This document shows positions 44,132 to 52,326 of a stretch of DNA of 64,000 bases, piece after piece. Below the pieces are notes generated by a model. The model had not been told where the DNA came from. It saw only the letters and a list, made by a program, of their open reading frames with translations, and did not search any database. Each line of letters begins with the position of its first letter. The first letter of the stretch is position 1. Source of the stretch: JACRLW01 sp046349595. GTDB lineage: Bacteria > Planctomycetota > UBA1135 > UBA2386. The stretch is taken from NCBI GenBank assembly GCA_046349595.1, contig JAXMCA010000001.1:1426001-1490000 (forward strand). The letters are read 5' to 3'. The position numbers and the translations under genes were made by a program.

Positions 44132-46161
44132 TCGCGCGCCCGCTCCGCGTCGCGCTGGTCGCCGCAGCGCTGCTCGCCGGTCTTCCGGCGCAGGCGACGG
44201 CGCCCGGTCTGGTGCTCACGCTGACGCCGCGCGCGCCGACCGAGGGTGCGCTCGCGCGCGATCTGCGCATCGCGCCCGCGCTCGCGCTGTACGTCGGTCG
44301 TGACGAGGCACCGTCCGCCTTCCTCGGCGAGGGTCTCTTCGATGCGACCTTCCAGGGCGAACTCGACGTGCCGGCGCGCGACGACTACGTGTTCTCCTTC
44401 ACCGGCGTCGGCAACTTCACGCTGGAGATCGACGGCGAGGTCGTGCTGACGGGCCCCGGCAAGGGCACGCAGCCGCTGAGTTCCGAGCCGAAGCGGCTGC
44501 GCAAGGGACGGCGGGCGCTGCTGGCGCGCTACCGCACACCGCTGTCGGGTCTCTGCGAACTCCGCGTGGCGTGGGAGGGCAAGAAGCTGCCGCTCCAGTC
44601 CATCCCACCGAGCGCCCTGTTCCACGATCCCGGCAGCGAGGGGCTCGCCGACGCGCTCGCGTTGCACGACGCGCGCATGACGCTGGCGACCGGTCGCTGC
44701 ACCGCGTGCCACGTGCTGCCGGTCGGGACCCAGGCGGTGATGCCCGAACTGGCGATGCGCGGGCCGTCGCTCTTGGACGCCGGCGCGCGCTTCGAGCAGG
44801 CGACGCTCGCGCGTTGGATCGCCGATCCGCGTTCGATGCGTCGACACGCACGCATGCCCCGCGTGCTGCGTGGTCCGGATTCCGAGAAGGAGGCCGCCGA
44901 CATCGCGGCCTTCCTGGTCACGCTCGGTGCGGACGCCCCGCTGCCCGCGATCCCGGGCGATGCACTGCGCGGCGGTGTGCTGTGGGCCCGTCTCGGCTGT
45001 TTCACCTGCCACGCGACGGATGCGAAGGATCAGGACGCCTGGATCGAGCTCTCGCACGCTGCGGTGATGTATCGACCGGCGGCGATCGCGGACTTCGTCG
45101 CGCGGCCTGCGGCGCGCGACCCCTTCGTCCGCATGCCCGACCTGAAGCTCGTCGGGCAGGAGGCTGCCGACCTCGAGGCCTTCCTGCGATCGCGCCTTCC
45201 TGCGACCGGCGGCGGTCGCTCTTCGGGTGACGCGGCGCACGGTCGCGAGTTGTTCGCTGCGCGCGGCTGCGCGAACTGCCACGACGCCGGCGTGACGAGC
45301 ACGCTGTCGGCGCGCGCCCTCGGCGACGTGTTGCGCACGGGTGCCGGTCATGGCTGTCTGTCGACCGAAGACGCTTCGCGCGGTGGTGCACCCGACTTCG
45401 GCTTCGCTGTGGGGGACGCGATCCTCCGCGCGCTCCCCGTCGACGTGCTGCTCGATTCGCTGCGTCGCGACGCGCGCGCCGAGTTCGCCGACCGGCAGAT
45501 CGAGGAGCGTCGTTGTGTGGCGTGCCACCAGATCGGCGATCGGACCTCGACCTGGACGACGCGCGAGGATCTCGTCGCCGATCTGCTCCCGAAGCCCGAG
45601 CCGGTCGAGGGCAAGGTCGAGGTCGCGCAGAACCGACCGCCGTTGACGGTGGTGGGCGAGAAGCTGCGCATCGATTGGATGACGCGCTTCCTGCGCGGCG
45701 CGGCGCCGTCGCCGCGGCCGTGGCTGCACGCGCGGATGCCGCGGTTGTCGGATCCGCTCGCGGAGCCGCTGGCGCGCGGCCTCGCGGCGCGTCACGGCTT
45801 CGGCACCGATCCAGCTTCCCCGTCGATCGATCGAGGGCAGGTCGGCATCGGCCGTGGGCTGATCGAGGCGCAGGGCGGCTTCGGCTGCGTGAACTGTCAT
45901 GCCGTCGCCGGACGTCCACCGGCCGCGCTGTTCGAGGTGCAGGGCATCGACTTCGCGCGCGTCGCGGAGCGCCTGCGTCCGGAGTACTACGCGAGCTGGA
46001 TGCTCGACCCGACGCGCTACGACGCGGCTTCCAAGATGCCGCGCTTCGCCAACGAGGACCTGCGCACCGCGCTCGAACCGCTCGGCGGCGACGCACGGGC
46101 GCAGTTCGGCGCGATCTGGCAGTACCTGCAGGGCGCCGACGAGCTGAAGGAGAAGCGATGA
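44128..46161 (+). CDS. Exported pentaheme c-type cytochrome with N-terminal PA14-like domain
   Basis: 677-residue protein, signal peptide at residues 1-22. Residues about 40-150 resemble a PA14 domain (FQGELDVPARDDYVFSFTG, then NFTLEIDG). Five CxxCH heme sites follow at residues 191-195 (CTACH), 291-295 (CFTCH), 381-385 (CANCH), 463-467 (CVACH) and 587-591 (CVNCH), arranged as separate cytochrome c domains. Fits a periplasmic electron carrier for its neighbour. The GTG start is inside the DUF6797 stop and its own stop overlaps the next gene as ATGA, so coupling is tight. Confidence 0.88.
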   Translation: MIARPLRVALVAAALLAGLPAQATAPGLVLTLTPRAPTEGALARDLRIAPALALYVGRDEAPSAFLGEGLFDATFQGELDVPARDDYVFSFTGVGNFTLEIDGEVVLTGPGKGTQPLSSEPKRLRKGRRALLARYRTPLSGLCELRVAWEGKKLPLQSIPPSALFHDPGSEGLADALALHDARMTLATGRCTACHVLPVGTQAVMPELAMRGPSLLDAGARFEQATLARWIADPRSMRRHARMPRVLRGPDSEKEAADIAAFLVTLGADAPLPAIPGDALRGGVLWARLGCFTCHATDAKDQDAWIELSHAAVMYRPAAIADFVARPAARDPFVRMPDLKLVGQEAADLEAFLRSRLPATGGGRSSGDAAHGRELFAARGCANCHDAGVTSTLSARALGDVLRTGAGHGCLSTEDASRGGAPDFGFAVGDAILRALPVDVLLDSLRRDARAEFADRQIEERRCVACHQIGDRTSTWTTREDLVADLLPKPEPVEGKVEVAQNRPPLTVVGEKLRIDWMTRFLRGAAPSPRPWLHARMPRLSDPLAEPLARGLAARHGFGTDPASPSIDRGQVGIGRGLIEAQGGFGCVNCHAVAGRPPAALFEVQGIDFARVAERLRPEYYASWMLDPTRYDAASKMPRFANEDLRTALEPLGGDARAQFGAIWQYLQGADELKEKR

Positions 46162-47477
46162 GCGAAGCGCCCGCGATCCCACCGGCGACGGCACGCGAAC
46201 GCTTCGCCTGGTGCATGTTCGACTTCGCGAACAGCGCCTTCGCGACGCTGGTCGTGACCTTCGTCTACGCCGCCTACTTCAGCAAGGCACTGTCTCCCGA
46301 GCGCGGTGACGTGCAGTGGAGCCAGGCGCTCACGGTTTGCGGCATCCTCATCGCCCTGCTCTCGCCGGTGCTCGGCGCGCGCGCCGATCAACGTCGCGGC
46401 GGCAAGAAGCGCTGGCTCGTCGGGCTCAGCCTGTCGTGCATCGCGGCGACCGCGGCTCTCACCCTTCCGCACCGGATCGACGGCGCGGCAGCGGACGCAG
46501 CGTGGGTGTGGATCGCACTGTCGACCTTCGTGGTCGCCAACGTCTGCTTCGAACTGCTGTACGTGGTCTACAACGCCTTCCTGCCCGAACTCGCGCCCGA
46601 CGAGCACATGGGGCGGCTGTCGGGCAAGGCCTGGGCCACCGGCTACGCCGGCGGGCTGCTGTGCCTCGCCGTCGGCCTCGGCTTCGTCGGCATCGAGGGC
46701 ACCGGCTACGGACCGTGGTTGCCGACGGCGGACGGCTTCAACGTGCGCGCGACCAATCTCCTGGTCGCCGGCTGGTTCCTCGTCTTCGCCATGCCGGCCT
46801 TCCTGTGGCTGCGCGATCGCAACCTGTCGCGAGCATCCGCGACCGAAGGTGGCCTGCGCGGAACGGTGCGCGAGGTGATCCGCACGCTCGGACATCTGCG
46901 CAGCTATCCGGACATGCTCCGGCTGCTGATCGCGCACCTGGTCTACAACGACGCGGTGCTGGCGATCATCGGGCTGGCCGCCGTCTACATGGACAAGACG
47001 CTGGGCATGGGCTTCGCCGACATCATGGTCACGGCGATCGGGCTCAACGTCGCAGCCGGACTCGGGTCCTTCGTGTTCGGCTGGGTCGAGGACCGGGTCG
47101 GGGCGCGCACCGCGATCGTCGGGAGCCTCGTGCTGCTGCTGGCCGGTGCGATCCTCGCGGTCGCGATCCCGACGGCGACCGCGTTCCGCGTCGCGGCGAC
47201 ACTGGTCGGCCTCGGCCTCGGTCCCAACCAATCGGCGAGCCGCAGCCTGATGGCGCGCTTCGCGCCGGCCGACCGGCGCGCGGAGTTCTTCGGCATCTTC
47301 TCACTGAGCGGGAAAGCGACGGCGTGGGTCGGGACGGCCGCCTTCGGCCTGCTGCGCGATCTCACCGGCAGCCAGCGCGTCGCGCTCGCTCCGCTGGCCT
47401 TGATGCTCGCCGTGGGTCTCGTCCTCATGCTCGGCGTCGACCAGGCGCGCGGCGAGGCGCGGGCGAGAGCGGTGTGA
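46158..47477 (+). CDS. MFS transporter of the UMF1/Atg22-like family
   Basis: 439-residue, twelve-helix protein. The N-terminal FAWCMFDFANSAFATLVVTFVYAAYF is split by the characteristic DFANSAF motif of the UMF1 (Atg22-like) family. The loop ADQRRGGKKRW corresponds to the MFS signature loop. The substrate is unknown; amino-acid or peptide efflux is a possibility from the yeast relative. It is joined by ATGA overlap to the cytochrome gene upstream and by a one-base overlap with the ligase gene downstream. Confidence 0.88.
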   Translation: MSEAPAIPPATARERFAWCMFDFANSAFATLVVTFVYAAYFSKALSPERGDVQWSQALTVCGILIALLSPVLGARADQRRGGKKRWLVGLSLSCIAATAALTLPHRIDGAAADAAWVWIALSTFVVANVCFELLYVVYNAFLPELAPDEHMGRLSGKAWATGYAGGLLCLAVGLGFVGIEGTGYGPWLPTADGFNVRATNLLVAGWFLVFAMPAFLWLRDRNLSRASATEGGLRGTVREVIRTLGHLRSYPDMLRLLIAHLVYNDAVLAIIGLAAVYMDKTLGMGFADIMVTAIGLNVAAGLGSFVFGWVEDRVGARTAIVGSLVLLLAGAILAVAIPTATAFRVAATLVGLGLGPNQSASRSLMARFAPADRRAEFFGIFSLSGKATAWVGTAAFGLLRDLTGSQRVALAPLALMLAVGLVLMLGVDQARGEARARAV

Positions 47478-49048
47478 TGGAGGCGCGTCCGCTGGTGCTC
47501 GCGGATCTCCTGACGCGGATCGAGGCGCGGTCCGAGACCTTCGCGCGCTCGCGCAGCACCGAGTGCAGCGGCAGCGCCTTCGCCTCGTCCGCGCGGCGGC
47601 TCGGGCGTCGACTGCGCGCGGTCGGCGTGCAGCCGGGCGCGCGCGTGTGCGCCTACCTCGAGCACGACGTCGAGCTCGCACAGTTCCCCTTCGCCTGCGC
47701 GGAGGCGGGTGCGGTCGCGGTGATCGTCAATCCGCGGAGCAAGGATGCGCAGGTGCAGCACGTCGTGGCGGACAGCGGTGCAAGCCACGTGCTGACCACC
47801 GCCGCCAAGGCCCTGACGCTCGCCGATCCGCGGACCGCCTTCGGCACCGCACGGGTGCTGGTGGATCGCGGTCCGGTGCCGGCCTGGGCCGAGGCTCTGG
47901 GCGAGGGCGAGCGTGACGGCGTGCGCGACCACGACCCCGATGCGCCGGCGATCCTGCTCTACACCAGCGGCTCCACCGGCCGCAGCAAGGGCATCGTGCA
48001 GTCGCAGCGCAGCCTGTGCGACGGCGCGCGCATCGTCGCCGGCTATCTCGCGCTGAACCAGCGCGACGATCTCTGCGCGGTGCTGCCGCTCAGCTTCGAC
48101 TACGGCCTCAACCAGGTGCTGTCGGCGGCCTTCGCCCGCGCGCGCGTGACGCTGACCGATTACCTCACGGCCGGTGACTTGCTGCGGAGCATCGCGCGGA
48201 GCGGATGCACGGGATTCGCCGGTGTGCCGGAGATCTTCGTCGACCTCGTCGCCGCGCTCGACGGCGGCAAGGTCGATCCACGGTCGGTTCAGACACTGCG
48301 CTACGTGACCAACAGCGGCGGGCGACTCCCCGAGCGGGTGATCCGTGCGCTGCACGCGCGGCTGCCGTGGGTGCAGGTGTTCTCGATGTACGGATTGACC
48401 GAGGCCTTCCGCTCGAGCTTCGTGCCGCCCGAGATGCTCGCGTCGCGACCGCGCAGCGTCGGACGCGCGATCCCGGAGGTCGAGCTGCTGGTCGTCGATC
48501 CGGCCAGCGGACGCGAGATGCCTCGCTCGGAGATCGGCGAGCTGGTGCACTGCGGAGCTTGCGTGGCGCGCGGCTACTGGAACCGCCCCGAGGACACCGC
48601 GCGGCGTTTCCGTCCGCATCCGATCCTCGGCTCCGCCGGCGGCACCTGCGTGTTCTCCGGCGATCTCGCGCGGATGGACGGCGACGGCTTCGTCGAACTG
48701 GTCGGGCGCGCCGACGAGCAGATCAAGGTCGGCGGCTACCGCGTGTCTCCGGACGAGGTGGTGGACGTGGTGCGCCGCGTGTCCGGGGTGCGCAGCGCGG
48801 CCGCGGTCGGTGTGCCGCACGGTCCCGACGGCATCCCCGCGCTGGCCGTCGCGTTGGTCGCGGACGACCGGGCGACGGACGCTGCGACGCTGTGCGAAGC
48901 GGTTCGCAACGAATGCCGGCGCGTGCTCCCGCCGTGGATGGTCCCCGGGCTGCTGCGCGTCGTCGCGGCCTTGCCGCGCGGTCCGAACGAGAAGATCGAT
49001 CTCGCGGCAGTGCGCGCGCTGTTCGCGTCACGGGACGAGGTGCGATGA
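47477..49048 (+). CDS. Acyl/aryl-CoA synthetase-like AMP-forming ligase
   Basis: 523-residue member of the ANL superfamily. The P-loop motif LLYTSGSTGRSKG is near residue 160, YGLTEAF near residue 312, and GDLARMDGDGFVELVGRAD near residue 396. The C-terminal lid has IKVGGYRVSPDEV and a catalytic Lys in GPNEKIDL. It adenylates a carboxylate and may transfer it to CoA or a carrier. No carrier protein gene is adjacent. It shares its first base with the MFS stop and overlaps the Nudix gene by ATGA. Confidence 0.88.
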   Translation: MEARPLVLADLLTRIEARSETFARSRSTECSGSAFASSARRLGRRLRAVGVQPGARVCAYLEHDVELAQFPFACAEAGAVAVIVNPRSKDAQVQHVVADSGASHVLTTAAKALTLADPRTAFGTARVLVDRGPVPAWAEALGEGERDGVRDHDPDAPAILLYTSGSTGRSKGIVQSQRSLCDGARIVAGYLALNQRDDLCAVLPLSFDYGLNQVLSAAFARARVTLTDYLTAGDLLRSIARSGCTGFAGVPEIFVDLVAALDGGKVDPRSVQTLRYVTNSGGRLPERVIRALHARLPWVQVFSMYGLTEAFRSSFVPPEMLASRPRSVGRAIPEVELLVVDPASGREMPRSEIGELVHCGACVARGYWNRPEDTARRFRPHPILGSAGGTCVFSGDLARMDGDGFVELVGRADEQIKVGGYRVSPDEVVDVVRRVSGVRSAAAVGVPHGPDGIPALAVALVADDRATDAATLCEAVRNECRRVLPPWMVPGLLRVVAALPRGPNEKIDLAAVRALFASRDEVR

Positions 49049-49611
49049 CCCAAGACTTTCGCGAACTGGCCGGGCTGCTCGTCCGCTACCGCGATCTGTG
49101 GCGTGATGAAGTCGCGGTGATCGACCGCTTCGAGGCGCTCCTCGCCCGGCGTCAGGACTGTCTCCTGCGCACCTGTTTCGACCCGGGTCACATCACCGCC
49201 TCGGCGTGGGTCGCGTCGCCCGATGCGTCGCGTGCCGTGCTGCTCCACCACGGCAAGCTGCACAAGTGGCTGCAGCCCGGTGGGCACGTCGACGGCGAGG
49301 ATCGCGTGTGGCTCGCGGCGCGGCGCGAGGTCGAGGAGGAGACCGGACTGCGCGCGCTCACGCTGCATCGGCACGACGGTGTCCTCGTCCCCCTCGACCT
49401 CGACGTTCACCGCATCCCCGCGCGCAAGGACGAGCCCGAGCACGAACATCACGACGTGCGCTTCCTGTTCGTCGTGGACCCGTCCGCCGCGGTGATCCGC
49501 AGCGACGAGTCGCACGAGGTGCGGTGGATCGAGACGGCGCGCATCGGGGAGTTCACCGCGGAGGAGAGCGTGCTGCGCCTGTTGCGCAAGGCACGTGCAC
49601 TGCTGCGCTGA
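49045..49611 (+). CDS. Nudix hydrolase
   Basis: 188-residue protein with the Nudix box GGHVDGED followed by REVEEETGL (about residues 77-101), carrying the metal-binding Glu set. An N-terminal helical part of about 40 residues precedes it. The likely substrate is a nucleoside diphosphate linked to another group. It is the last gene of the ligase operon. Its TGA directly abuts the stop codon of the convergent recombinase gene, forming TGATCA. Confidence 0.9.
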   Translation: MTQDFRELAGLLVRYRDLWRDEVAVIDRFEALLARRQDCLLRTCFDPGHITASAWVASPDASRAVLLHHGKLHKWLQPGGHVDGEDRVWLAARREVEEETGLRALTLHRHDGVLVPLDLDVHRIPARKDEPEHEHHDVRFLFVVDPSAAVIRSDESHEVRWIETARIGEFTAEESVLRLLRKARALLR

Positions 49612-50523
49612 TCAGCGCGCGGTCCGTCGGCCGTGCGGGTGCGCCTTGTCGTAGACCTCGCGGAGCCGTCGCAGCGTGACGTGCGTGTAGATCTCGGTGG
49701 TGGCGAGGTTCGCATGGCCGAGCATCTCCTGCACGGTGCGCAGGTCGGCGCCGCGGTCGAGCAGGTGGGTGGCGAAGGAGTGGCGCAGCCCGTGCGGCGA
49801 CAGGCGCTTCTGGATCCCGGCGCGCGTCGCGCTGCGCGCGACGACCTCGAGGATCCACCGCGCCGAGAGTGCGCGCCCGCGACGGTTGAGGAACAACGCG
49901 CCTGGATCGGACACCTGCGCGTCGCGCAGGGTCTGCTGCCGCTGCGGGAGGTAGGCCTCGATCGCGCGGCGTGCGGCGCCGCCGAGCAGGCACAGGCGCT
50001 CCTTGCGTCCCTTGCCGAGGACGCGAACCGCACCCTCGGCGAGGTCGACGTCGCGCAGCCGCGTGCCCGCGCATTCGGCGACGCGGCAGCCGGTCGAGTA
50101 CAGGAACTCGAGGATCGCGCGGTCGCGCGTGCCGCCGAAGTCGGCGGCGAAGTCGAGCGACAGCAGCTTGTCGACCTCCTCGGCGGTGAGGAAGCGCGGC
50201 ACGCGTTGGCGGACCTTCGGTGCGCGCACCAGGCGCGTGGCGTCCTCGGCGATGCCCGCGGTGTCGCGCAGGTGGCGGAAGAAGGAGCGGATCGCGGCGA
50301 GCTTGCGCTGGATCGACGACGGCGCGAGCTCCTGCTCCTCGAGCTCCACGAGCCAGCGGCGCATGTCGCGCCGGTTCGGCGTCAGTGCGCCGTCCGGCAG
50401 CCAGGTGACGAAGTCGGCGATGTCGCGGCGATAGGCCTTGATGGTGTTGGGCGAAGCGTGGCGCACGTCGCGGAGGTGCGCGATGTAGGCATCGAGGTGC
50501 GGCCAGAGCGCCGTCGCGGTCAC
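49612..50523 (-). CDS. xerC: Tyrosine recombinase of the XerC/XerD type
   Basis: 303-residue site-specific recombinase. The N-terminal SAM-like core-binding domain starts at about residue 5 (LDAYIAHLRDVRHASPNTIKAYRRD). The catalytic domain has Arg in STGCRVAE, Lys in GKGRKER, the HGLRH box in LSPHGLRHSF, His in MLGHANL, and the nucleophile Tyr in EIYTHV. Length and tandem order are those of chromosomal dimer-resolving XerC/XerD rather than phage integrases. The GTG start overlaps the aminotransferase stop as GTGA. Whether it acts as C or D cannot be told. Confidence 0.93.
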   Translation of the reverse strand: MTATALWPHLDAYIAHLRDVRHASPNTIKAYRRDIADFVTWLPDGALTPNRRDMRRWLVELEEQELAPSSIQRKLAAIRSFFRHLRDTAGIAEDATRLVRAPKVRQRVPRFLTAEEVDKLLSLDFAADFGGTRDRAILEFLYSTGCRVAECAGTRLRDVDLAEGAVRVLGKGRKERLCLLGGAARRAIEAYLPQRQQTLRDAQVSDPGALFLNRRGRALSARWILEVVARSATRAGIQKRLSPHGLRHSFATHLLDRGADLRTVQEMLGHANLATTEIYTHVTLRRLREVYDKAHPHGRRTAR

Positions 50524-51596
50524 GACTTCACGCCACGCAGCGCGGCCAGCAGGGCGTCGAGGCGCTGCAGCGTGTGGTCGCCCATGTGACCGACACGGAA
50601 GGTCTCGCCGGCGATCTTGCCGTAGCCCTTGCCGAGGGTGAAACCGCCCTTCTTGCCCGCGGCGACCAGAGCGTTCGTGCGTGCCGCGTCGGCGCGGAGC
50701 GTGGACACGGTGGGCGAGCGGTGGCGCGCGTCGGCCACGAAGGGCGCGTAGCCCTCGGCCTGTGCCCAGGCGAGGGTGCGATCGCGGAGTGCGAGGTGGC
50801 GTGCGTGGCGGACGGCGAGCGTCTCGGCGGCGATGCGTTCGAGCTGGCGCGCGAGGGCGAAGACCAGCGGCACGCAGGGCGTCGCCGGAGGTTCGGCCTT
50901 CGCGAAGCGCGCCGGCGTGTCGGCGAAGTCGAGCAGGAAGCCGCGACCGGCGACCTCGGCCGACTTGCGGATCGCACGCTCGCTGAGCGCGAAGACGGTC
51001 AGGCCGGGCGGAAGGGCGAGGCACTTCTGCGTGCCGGCGAAGGCGGCGTCGAGGCCCCAGTCGTCGAAGCGCATCTCCGCGCCACCGACGCTGGTCACCA
51101 CGTCGGCGAGGATCAGGGTGTTCGGCGCGACCTCGCGCACCGCGGCGGCGATCTCCCCCAGCGGCGAGAGCACGCCGGTCGAGGTCTCGCAGTGGGTGAT
51201 GCACACCGCCTCGTAGGGGCGATCGGCGCGACGCAGCGCATCGCGCGCGACGTCGGCGGTGACCGCGCTTCCCCAGGGCAGGGTGACACAATCCGGACGT
51301 CGGCCGCACTGTTCGCTGATCTTCGCCCAGCGTTCGCCGAAGGCGCCGCAGGCGAGGTGCAGCACGCGCTCGTGCACGAGGTTGCGGATGGTCGCCTCCA
51401 TCAACGCCGTCGCCGGCACGTTCTCGAAGAAGGCGTGCTGCGTCGTGCAGAAGAACGCGCGCAGCATCGGCAGCATCCGCGTGATGCAGTCCTTGGTGGT
51501 CTGGCTGCGATGTCCGAGCGCGGGCATCGCCATGATCTCGCGCAGTTCGGGGTCGACTTCGACGGGTCCGGGGATGAACAGGACGGGATGCGTCAT
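50520..51596 (-). CDS. Class V pyridoxal-phosphate aminotransferase, possible phosphoserine aminotransferase
   Basis: 358-residue fold-type I enzyme. The N-terminus FIPGPVEVDPELREIM and the PLP-lysine segment FAGTQKCLALPPGLTV (about residue 195) place it with the alanine:glyoxylate / serine:glyoxylate group. In some bacteria and archaea lacking classic SerC, members of this group act as phosphoserine transaminase. The neighbouring serB and nearby serA make that role likely, but it is inference. It lies ten bases after serB and overlaps the recombinase gene downstream. Confidence 0.87.
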   Translation of the reverse strand: MTHPVLFIPGPVEVDPELREIMAMPALGHRSQTTKDCITRMLPMLRAFFCTTQHAFFENVPATALMEATIRNLVHERVLHLACGAFGERWAKISEQCGRRPDCVTLPWGSAVTADVARDALRRADRPYEAVCITHCETSTGVLSPLGEIAAAVREVAPNTLILADVVTSVGGAEMRFDDWGLDAAFAGTQKCLALPPGLTVFALSERAIRKSAEVAGRGFLLDFADTPARFAKAEPPATPCVPLVFALARQLERIAAETLAVRHARHLALRDRTLAWAQAEGYAPFVADARHRSPTVSTLRADAARTNALVAAGKKGGFTLGKGYGKIAGETFRVGHMGDHTLQRLDALLAALRGVKS

Positions 51597-51606
51597 GCGC
51601 GCCGCA

Positions 51607-52326
51607 TCATTCCAGGAGCAGCGATGCGAAGCGAGGATCGCGACGAAGCGTGTCCTGCTCTTCCCGTGTCAGCAGGAAGGGGAGCGTGCTCGACAGGCCG
51701 GGTCCGTCGGCGAAGCACGTCGCACCGGCGACCACGGCCGCGCGGCGCGCGACGCCGCCGAAGCCGACGAAGCGGTCGACGACGCTCGCCGTCTCGAGGT
51801 CGGTGCTGCCGTCGCCGACCATGGCGAGCGGACGCTCTACGGAAGGGCGCGCCGCGAGAACGATCGGCTTGCCGCCGCTGCGCGCGAGCGGACTCGATGC
51901 GTCGAAGCCGGCGTAGCGGCCATCCGATCCGAAGGCGATGCCGACGGCGAGCACGCGTTCGCGTGCGACACCCAGTGCGGTGGCGAGTCGCAGCACCGGC
52001 GGCAGCAGCCCGCCGCTGACGATGCCGACCGACTTGCCGAGAACGCCGAGTGCCGCGATCACGCGCGCCGCATCGGGAAGGACGCGTTCGACGTAGAGCG
52101 CGCCGATGCGATCGCATTCGTCGCGGGTCGGCGCGATGCGAGCGAGGCGCAGCCCGTAGACCGCTTCGAGCGCGATCTCGCCGGCCATGGCGCGTTCGGT
52201 GAGGCGGACGATCTCGCCGCGGATCCCCTCGTCGCGCAAGGCCGCGAGTTCGTCGATGCCTTCGATCGCGGACAGCGTGGAGTCGCAGTCGAACCACACG
52301 CTCCGGAAGGCGAGGCGCGGAGTCAC
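51607..52326 (-). CDS. serB: Phosphoserine phosphatase-like HAD enzyme
   Basis: 239-residue HAD hydrolase. Motif I is VWFDCDSTLSAIEGIDELA near residue 9, with the SerB-specific E in SAIEG. Motif II is GIVSGG near residue 100, and motif III/IV AMVGDGSTDLETA is near 178. Last step of serine synthesis. The GTG at 52326 is used because it forms a GTGA overlap with the preceding gene; earlier ATGs at 52362 and 52353 would add a non-conserved tail. Confidence 0.88.
   Translation of the reverse strand: MTPRLAFRSVWFDCDSTLSAIEGIDELAALRDEGIRGEIVRLTERAMAGEIALEAVYGLRLARIAPTRDECDRIGALYVERVLPDAARVIAALGVLGKSVGIVSGGLLPPVLRLATALGVARERVLAVGIAFGSDGRYAGFDASSPLARSGGKPIVLAARPSVERPLAMVGDGSTDLETASVVDRFVGFGGVARRAAVVAGATCFADGPGLSSTLPFLLTREEQDTLRRDPRFASLLLE

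Noticed and set aside
49612..50523. Recombinase as the integrase of a mobile element or integron
   Set aside because: Chromosomal XerC/XerD-like length, an operon with amino-acid biosynthesis genes, and no flanking repeats, attachment site or cargo genes.
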